Origin: Anisus vortex
Lineage: Eukaryota; Mollusca; Gastropoda; Planorbidae
Direction: 5' to 3'
DNA length: 64,000 nucleotides
Assembly: GCA_949126835.1 (NCBI GenBank)
Contig: OX421506.1
Coordinates: 12,879,784-12,943,783, forward strand
Below, piece by piece: positions 57,811 to 64,000 of the stretch (position 1 is its first letter; every line of letters begins with the position of its first letter). A model generated the notes under the pieces. The model was not told the origin of the DNA. It saw only the letters and a list, made by a program, of their open reading frames with translations, and searched no databases. A program made the translations under genes and the position numbers.

Positions 57811-59223
57811 CAGGGTTCGGCAATTTTTTGCTAATAATGTGCTAAACTAGGATTTCTAAATCAATTATACTTTTTAAAAATTATTTTTGTATGGCAATTA
57901 ATTGAACTCCGTAGCAGGACCAAGGCCAAAAGCAAATAGATTTATAGAGAACATAAAAAAAAATTAACGCATTTGTGATTATCATCCTTTTTATTTGCGT
58001 TTATATCAAATAGTCAACTAAACTTTCACATTTGTGGTAATTATTGTCTAAACATTATTATTTGGTACTCAAGATGAACATCTAACAGTTACTATTTACT
58101 ATAATTTATTATATTGTGCTCTCAATTTACTGAGATGTCCTTTTATGTGTTTAAGAACAACTTATAAGCCAGTTTAATATAGTGAAGAGGATCAGATACG
58201 TAGTAATCATACAAACTGGGTAGTTAATGTAATGCTTGAAAATATGCAAATAATTTTGTAAAGACATAGAATATTTATATAATTTTTAAATACTTTTAAC
58301 AGTCTGAACATTTCAAAGTTATAAATTGTAAGCCATTTATACTTTAATAATAGAAAAAAAAGAGAGATAGGCCTACTAAAGATATTAGCACAAATAAAAT
58401 GCATTAATTATCTCCCTTTCACTAAAAAGGTTTCCACAATTGATTCAATAGTGATGCTAAATAAGTTATCTTTTGTAAATATTACTGACTAATTTTTATT
58501 TCTGTATAAGTGTAAGTTGAACCAAAAGCTGAAAGTAGAAGAGCGAATGCCTATCAGTTGAGAATAGAAGATTACTTTCCTTCCAGATTTTTTTTTCCGC
58601 AATTGGGCATGTTTCGATGCTCATTTCTGAAAAGTTTAAAATTCAAATTTCTGCATTTGAAAATCGCCAATATCCCTCCACTTAAAAAAATATATCCACC
58701 TCTAAGAAGGTTGTAGTAAGATCAAGCTAGTGAGGCTTGATGAGGTGTGAACAAATAAGTCCATAAATTTGAAAGTCTTGCTTTTGGTTAGAAAACTCCG
58801 CTTTGCGTACTTTGATATACTTTTGAAAAAGCCCTAACTATCTATCTAAATATAGGCCTTAATATTAGAATTTACATGTAGTCAATGGCGTATTTAGGTT
58901 TGTTCCATTGGAACAGGGGCACCCAAGCAAAAGGGACCCCCACGGATGATGTAGTTAAATGTTTTGAAATTGATTTCACGGCAAGATATGTTCAGTTTCA
59001 ATGCAAATCCATTCCAGTGGTCCTTGTAAATGCAAGTTTAACGCACTGAAATGTCTCGCTATGTCGTTCAGAAACATAGGCTTCAACAGTCAGTTTTCCT
59101 CATTCAGAACATGAAAATCATCTATAGAAAATAATAATTCTTGGAGGTCTCTCGCGTGCCATTGAAAATCGCTCTGTGTGCCAAGTTTGGCACGCGTTCC
59201 TTAGGTTAACGAGCCCTATGCTA
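57811..59223 (+). mobile_element. 1.4-kb hAT-type element, probable long relative of the MITEs
   Basis: The left 65 bp (CAGGGTTCGGCAATTTTTTG...ACTAGGATTTCTAAATCAAT) and the right 80 bp (TTGGAGGTCTCTCGCGTGCC...CCAAGTTTGGCACGCG) match the two ends of the 6598 MITE. TGCTAGGG occurs at 57803-57810 and 59224-59231, an 8-bp duplication. The middle 1.2 kb has no match here and no transposase ORF. The right terminus (GAGCCCTATGCTA) is decayed. Confidence 0.7.
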
Positions 59224-59351
59224 TGCTAGGGTGTGGTGTGTACAACTGGCGACACATATTAATTTAAAACCACAGCTGTGCTCTATACGTACACAAATAT
59301 ACACACAATTAAGGTGATAGGTCCTGACTTATAACATTAAAATATATAAGT

Positions 59352-59945
59352 AATGATATAAATGTAAAGATATAAATGTAATTATATAAATGTAAAGATA
59401 TAAATGTGAAGATATAAATGTGAAGATATAAATGTGAAGATATAAATGTGAAGATATAAATGTGAAGATATAAATGTGAAGATATAAATGTGAAGATATA
59501 AATGTGAAGATATAAATGTGAAGATATAAATGTGAAGATATAAATGTGAAGATATAAATGTAAAGATATAAATGTGAAAATATAAATGTGAAGATATAAA
59601 TGTGAAGATATAAATGTGAAGATATAAATGTGAAGATATAAATGTGAAGATATAAATGTGAAGATATAAATGTGAAGATATAAATGTAAAGATATAAATG
59701 TGAAGATGTAAATTTAAAGATATACATGTAAAGATATAAATGTAAAGATATAAATGTGAAGATATAAATGTGAAGATATAAATGTAAAGATATAAATGTA
59801 AAGATATAAATGTGAAGATATAAATGTGAAGATATAAATGTAAAGATATAAATGTAAAGATATAAATGTAAAGATATAAATGTGAAGATATAAATGTGAA
59901 GATATAAATGTAAAGATATAAATGTAAAGATATAAATGTAATGAT
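59352..59945 (+). repeat. 14-bp minisatellite, about 42 copies, next to the last exon
   Basis: The unit is AAGATATAAATGTG, with TAAAG and TGAAG variants alternating in blocks. It ends 20 bp before the acceptor of exon 14, so the branch point may lie inside it. Minus-strand frames (HLYLHIYIFTFISS) are artefacts. Confidence 0.97.
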
Positions 59946-59965
59946 GTCTCAATGTTTATTTTCAG

Positions 59966-60288
59966 CCCATGCTTATGTTCACCGCCAGACGTCCACCACC
60001 GGGCTGTTGACACCCCTCCGTCTGGGGTCCGTGGACGAGAGAAAGAAAAAGTCCTCCAGCGACCGGGCCAAGAGTCCAGACGTGGACATAGCACAAGCCC
60101 AGGATGACGAAGTGTTCCAGCCAATCAAAAGTCCCATTTCTGAAAACAGGAAGACCCACCAGTTTGACATTCCTTCCGCCGAGTCTAGGTTCCATGGCAC
60201 GCGGTTGGAGAACTTGCCGGAAGCAGCCTCGTTTTCGTTTTCAGAAGAGCAAGAGAATCAAAACACAGACCATGTTCCTGCAACATAG
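59966..60288 (+). CDS. PDE1: PDE1 last coding exon
   Basis: Residues 599 (completed) to 705 and the TAG stop. The peptide is hydrophilic: HAYVHRQTSTTGLLTPLRLG, a basic patch DERKKKSSSDRAKS, QPIKSPISENRKTHQFDIPS, and an acidic end EEQENQNTDHVPAT. It has several S-P and R/K-x-x-S sites. No similarity to a known domain is recognised. Acceptor tttattttcag (59965) in the phase required by exon 13. A 14-bp array stops 20 bp before it. Membership of PDE1 rests on phase, coding composition and position; another splice partner cannot be excluded. Confidence 0.75.
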
Positions 60289-61230
60289 AGACACTCGTCG
60301 AAACGTTTCACTCCTGTCCTTAGACATTAATCTACGTTCTTTTGAAAATGTAAATTGTCCGCAGAATTTTCTACTAAGATGTTTTATATATTTTTCATAT
60401 TTTGTTCGGCTGTTAGCTTTAATGCAAAATAAGTGTCTGATGTGAACTGAAATTCGTCATCAAATTTAAAAATTCCGTTTTATTTTATCTTATACAAACT
60501 AAAACATTTCTGAGTTTTAAAAATTAATCTTATTTTTTTATTTCAAGGAAAGGATTATTGCTCTTTATGGATATTTAATCACTAACTTATTTTATAATTT
60601 TAGCATATTTTAAGAAAAGGTTTTTCTCTAAATCGGTAGATATTAAACATGTATAATATAATAATTTATGTATATGTTTATATATATATATATTTACCAT
60701 TTATATAAATTGTATTACACTGATAATTGATATGAAATCTTAATCAAATGAATTCTATGTAGTCAGAGGTTACCAAAGTTTCTTATCCCATTGTGTTTGT
60801 GTATTCGAAGTGCACTGTGTTATAACAAAAAGTTAACCTTAAAAGTCCTATCGGCTACGCCTGAAGTAATGCATAGTACATAGATAGAAACTTTTCTAAC
60901 ATCAAAGTACATAGAAAAAAATCTGGTTAAAAATCTCACCAGTTGTGTTTGTAATACACTTTGTTAAACGGTAACATGACTGTATAGACTTTGTATATTT
61001 CATACATTAATTATAAATATTCTTTCTATTTTCTCTCATGAATACTTATCAGTGTATTTGTATGCCTTGGTTTTTCCTGATGTTTAAAAGTGGGTAAATA
61101 TGGGACTCTTTGTCTCACATGATTAAATACATAAAAAGCAAAGTTTAAAATAATACATTATATGGCATGGTTGAATTTTAGAGGTTAAGTACATGAGTGA
61201 TCTAAATTAATAAAGTCCACTAAAACCAAA
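60289..61230 (+). other. Probable 3' UTR of PDE1
   Basis: AT-rich, stop-rich sequence without an ORF follows the PDE1 stop codon. A canonical AATAAA lies at 61209-61214 and an ATTAAA-like hexamer lies nearby at about 61112. The extent is inferred; the true cleavage site is not visible. Confidence 0.5.
61209..61214 (+). terminator. Candidate polyadenylation signal AATAAA
   Basis: Perfect AATAAA about 0.92 kb after the PDE1 stop codon, in the sense orientation and before the hAT-type MITE at 61326. In AT-rich DNA such hexamers are common, so this is only the first well-placed canonical signal. Confidence 0.4.
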
Positions 61231-61325
61231 TAGAGAAAATAATGGTTGTAACCAGCTATAATTTGTTTTTTGATATTTGATGAATTGTCCAATTCACTCC
61301 ACTCCCATGGACCCTAAAGCTTATG

Positions 61326-61564
61326 CAGGGGCAAAGCCACAGGGAAGGCTGAGGGAGGCTAAGTCCCCCCCCCCCCCCTGGAATTTTAGAAAAATTTGTT
61401 TTTCAACAGTTTTTTGTTTAAATATGTACTAAATTCGCAAAAAAATTATTTAGTAAATGTTTAGCACGCGAAAGTTCAGCCCCCCTTGGAATTTGGTAAA
61501 TGTTTGCCAAGCGAAAGTTCAGCCCCCCCCCCCCCCCTGGAAAAAAATTCTGGCTTCACCCCTG
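61326..61564. mobile_element. hAT-type MITE with near-perfect 8-bp TSD
   Basis: 239 bp. Left end CAGGGGCAAAGCCACAG, right end CTGGCTTCACCCCTG. Flanks AGCTTATG (61318-61325) and AGCCTATG (61565-61572) differ by one base. Inside, GCGAAAGTTCAGCCCCCC is duplicated and there are two C runs of about 14. A third hAT-type family in the window. Confidence 0.88.
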
Positions 61565-62185
61565 AGCCTATGTCAATCTCGGGCATGTTTCACCAGCTTC
61601 TAATCATAACGGACATATCCATGTCACTTCATTATCACGACCACAGAGGCATACGTTAAGACCCCAGGGAAAAAGTCCTGGCATCGCATCCGGGATATAT
61701 TCCTTCATTTAATGTGTGCACCAATTTAAACTATATTTTTAAAAGTAATTCGAAATAAACAATTCTGTATTTTTAAAAATTAATATTTACAAAAAAAAAG
61801 TTCTTTTTGTGACGAATTGAACTAACAATTTTTTTTTTAACATTTGCGATATTTATTATGCATCTATATTATCTACAATATTGAAATGTACATTTATTGA
61901 AGTAAAGTTTTTGTAAGCCGATTCACAAATTACAAACCCATTTTACTTATATTTTTTAGGCAACGTTTAATGTCATTAAACTTAGTACATGAGGTTTGTG
62001 TGTTTTTGAGTGAACCGATGTATTTGTGTACAAGTATTTATATTTGAATATAAGTATAACGTATATTTTGCATATATGCAGTAATGTATGTATGTATTAA
62101 AATGTATATGTACCTTCCTATGTATGTGTCAGACAAAGGTGTTAAGAGTCAAAGAAGAAGTCATTATTACACCTAGAGCATTTAA

Positions 62186-62290
62186 TATTAATAATAAATC
62201 TTTTTGTATAGCGTTGCCAACAAAAATAGTGTTTGCTCCGAGCACATTTGATTCAACATTGAGCAAAAAACAACTAAGAACACTTTAAAA
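62186..62290 (-). mobile_element. LINE 3' tail, copy of the 55415 family
   Basis: ATTAATAATAAATCTTTTTG then TATAGCGTTGCCAACAAAAA and GCTCCGAGCACATTTGATTC parallels 55424-55490. Only the 3' end is present. Confidence 0.75.
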
Positions 62291-62370
62291 TACAAGTTCT
62301 TATACAATAAGCAGAAGGGAATCGAAATACAGGAAATCGTATCACCTAAAAGAGAAATACATTGAAATAT

Positions 62371-62520
62371 TGTATCTTACCTTGTGGCATTCGAGCATGG
62401 AGTGGGCTGACTGAACTAGTTAGAAAAATGTATAAAAAAATTTATCGATTTTTCAAACCCTTACAACTAAGAAAAAGCAGTAAAGACTTAAGCCGCGATA
62501 AGCTTAGCTTAGCAATTTTC
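62371..62520 (+). pseudogene. Decayed LINE RT C-terminus
   Basis: CTTGTGGCATTCGAGCATGG then AGTGGGCTGACTGAACTAGT resembles GGCATCCAGGCATGGAATGG...GCCTGAACAAACC in the fragment at 28290. Strongly diverged. Confidence 0.5.
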
Positions 62521-62839
62521 TACGACTGCAAAATTGAAAGTAGCCAAGCTTGTCAACTTACACGTATCACTTTTTTGATATCTTCACCAAATGCCCATGG
62601 GCTACACATACCGTACATAAGTATACTGTTCCCATAAAGACTCTATACCGATTAAATTCTTTGTACAAATCGTTTCCATTTAAGACATGCACTTCTATGG
62701 TGCTGCACCATGACATACTTTAATATATATTTTTTTTAAAGGGCCGAAGAGCTTTTTTTAGCAAGTTCTATGTATCGAAGGCTGTTTCTAACACTCCGTT
62801 GTGTGTTTTCTGTTTCTTACTTTTGCGAAACATGAAACT

Positions 62840-64000
62840 TAAAAAAATATATCAATGGCATCCTTCCGTCTCGCGAGACGATGGTGCATCACCGTGATTC
62901 GAGGTTGCACTTCCTCGTGTGGCTGAGCAGGCCTATCCTTGAATGACAGTCTTTTTTACAGCCTTTGCACACGTGTTCTGTGGGTCCTATTTTTTCCGCT
63001 TTTCTTTTAGCCCTTTTATTTATGCTCTCCTCCATTCTATTTTCCTCTGCCGTTTTAACCCCTTTCCTGACAGCAGTGCGCCAGGTGGACCGATCCTCTG
63101 CCTTCTCCTCCCAGTCACTTGTACTTATTCTGGCTGCTCTCATGTCTCTCATACAGACATCTTTATAGCGGAGGCGTGGGCGACCTGTCTTTCTCTTCCC
63201 AGATGCCAATTCTCCATATAGGAGGTCCTTTGGGATTCTGCCTGGACTCATTCTTCTTACATGTCCTAGCCATCTTAGGCGCCTTTCACTGAGGACTGCG
63301 AACATGCTTTGGGCGCTGGCGCGCGTCAGTACCTCACTGTTAGGGACTTTGTCCTGCCATTTAATGCCAAGGACGCGACGCAGACACCTCAGGTGGAAGC
63401 TATTTAGCTTGCGCTCATGGGACGCATAGGTTGTCCATGATTCGCTACCATAAAGCAGCGTGCTGATGACGCAGGCCTGGTAGACACATAGTTTGGTCCT
63501 TTCTGTCAGCCTGGTGTTTTCCCAAACCCGTTTACCAAGTATAGCCATTGTGGCAGCTGCCTTGCCGATTCTGCTATTTAGTTCATCCTCTATGGACAAT
63601 GAGCTGGAAATCTTGGACCCCAAGTAGGTGAAACAGTCCACAACTTCCAGGTTTTCGTTTTCTATAGTAATGATAGGAACGGAGCATGTGTCTTGGGCCA
63701 TGATATTTGTCTTCTTTATGCTCACCTGCAGGCCGAATTCTTTGCAGGCGTTGGCGAAGCTTGACACAAGCTGTTGTAGGCCTGTTTCTGTGTGTGATAT
63801 CAGGGCCGCATCGTCAGCAAAAAGTAGCTCGCGAATTAGGACCTCTTTCGTTTTGGTTTTGGCTCGGAGACGGGCAGTGTTGAAAAGTCCTCCATCAGCT
63901 CTGGTGTGTAACCAGATTCCATCACTACTATCCTTGAAGGCGTATCGGAGCAGTATAGAGAAGAATATTGCGAACAGTGTTGGTGCGAGTACACAGCCTT
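62840..64000 (-). mobile_element. RTE-like LINE, 3' part (continues outside window)
   Basis: Consists of the ORF2 C-terminal part and a very short 3' UTR. The 3' UTR contains the perfect 14-bp palindrome CGTCTCGCGAGACG at 62867-62880, then GGAAGGATGCCATTGATATA and a T/A tail near 62850. The 5' part lies beyond 64000. Confidence 0.85.
62889..64000 (-). CDS. Non-LTR retrotransposon ORF2, C-terminal part (5' partial)
   Basis: The frame is open from the window edge to TGA at 62889-62891, about 370 codons. At the N-terminal edge GCVLAPTLFAIFFSILL is the RT block before the palm, and LLFADDAALISH carries the FADD catalytic box. Later blocks are YLGSKISSS, TLLYGSESWTTY, RWLGHVRRM and GRPRLRYKDV, the thumb/connection region typical of RTE-like elements. 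The end has a small zinc-finger-like motif, CKGCKKDCHSRIGLLSHTRK, before the last six residues. No stop or frameshift, so it is a young copy. The product would nick and reverse-transcribe its own RNA at the genomic target. The clade assignment (RTE-like) is an inference. Confidence 0.88.
   Translation of the reverse strand, partial: GCVLAPTLFAIFFSILLRYAFKDSSDGIWLHTRADGGLFNTARLRAKTKTKEVLIRELLFADDAALISHTETGLQQLVSSFANACKEFGLQVSIKKTNIMAQDTCSVPIITIENENLEVVDCFTYLGSKISSSLSIEDELNSRIGKAAATMAILGKRVWENTRLTERTKLCVYQACVISTLLYGSESWTTYASHERKLNSFHLRCLRRVLGIKWQDKVPNSEVLTRASAQSMFAVLSERRLRWLGHVRRMSPGRIPKDLLYGELASGKRKTGRPRLRYKDVCMRDMRAARISTSDWEEKAEDRSTWRTAVRKGVKTAEENRMEESINKRAKRKAEKIGPTEHVCKGCKKDCHSRIGLLSHTRKCNLESR

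Larger units (their letters stand above)
46429..59965 (+). other. PDE1 intron 13 (13.5 kb)
   Basis: Extends from the donor AAAG|gtaagg to the acceptor TTTTCAG. Up to about 54 kb it is AT- and T-rich with few recognisable repeats; from 54 kb it holds LINE, SINE, MITE and minisatellite sequence. If the exon 13 donor is skipped, transcription would give a short C-terminus and a long T-rich 3' UTR here; that is speculation. Confidence 0.75.
2294..60288 (+). other. PDE1: PDE1 gene, 14 visible coding exons (5' end outside window)
   Basis: This gene encodes a calcium/calmodulin-activated 3',5'-cyclic nucleotide phosphodiesterase, a cytosolic enzyme hydrolysing cAMP and cGMP. Fourteen exons were found by reading the + strand for PDE1-like peptides bounded by AG and GT. 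Every junction phase agrees (2,2,0,0,0,2,2,2,0,1,1,1,1), giving 705 codons; residue 1 is the first complete codon of exon 1. Seen in the sequence: YHNLMHGADI (184-193), HDYEHTGTTNNFH (225-237), ENHH (255-258), ADISHPAKDW (331-340) and SQIGFIDF (382-389). These are the metal-binding, catalytic and glutamine-switch motifs of class I PDEs. Family knowledge places a first calmodulin-binding helix upstream of exon 1; it must lie before this window. Introns range from 211 bp to 31.5 kb. Assignment to the PDE1 family is firm; which vertebrate paralogue (A, B or C) it resembles most is not meaningful here. Confidence 0.95.

Noticed and set aside
59329..60124. Minus-strand ORFs of 207 and 136 residues
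   Set aside because: Product of the 14-bp array; the second only reads the antisense of PDE1 exon 14.

Overview
This is an animal nuclear genome window. It is AT-rich, with GT-AG introns, tRNA-derived SINEs, LINE fragments, hAT-type MITEs and many micro- and minisatellites. The protein similarity, the intron sizes and the repeat style suggest a gastropod-like mollusc; that taxon is an inference. There are no operons, no CRISPR array and no prokaryotic features.

One conventional gene runs through almost the whole window on the + strand: a calcium/calmodulin-dependent cyclic-nucleotide phosphodiesterase (PDE1). I could assemble 14 coding exons (2294-60288) whose junction phases all agree. They give 705 codons after a partial first codon and end at TAG 60286-60288. 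The 5' end (initiator Met and first calmodulin-binding helix) is not in the window. The HD-type catalytic domain is complete across exons 4-11. The last three exons make a tail that is partly low-complexity.

Layout: 1-2293, sequence upstream of the first visible exon, with a 12-bp array. 2294-2407, exon 1. 2408-33959, a 31.5-kb intron packed with SINEs, MITEs, LINE fragments and satellites. 33960-46428, exons 2-13 with short introns (0.2-2.9 kb). 46429-59965, a 13.5-kb intron holding a 5'-truncated LINE reverse transcriptase, SINEs, MITEs and minisatellites. 59966-60288, last coding exon, then a 3' UTR with AATAAA at 61209. 62840-64000, the 3' part of a second LINE (RTE-like), minus strand, with its reading frame open to the window edge.

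The most notable structure is not a new gene system. Four PDE1 introns carry a minisatellite that ends only about 20-75 bp before the splice acceptor. One of these, 1.76 kb long, appears to have grown out of the simple-sequence tail of a SINE. Other points are several MITEs with intact target-site duplications, SINEs that share a 3' end with a LINE-tail family, and strong over-representation of the palindrome TAGGCCTA.
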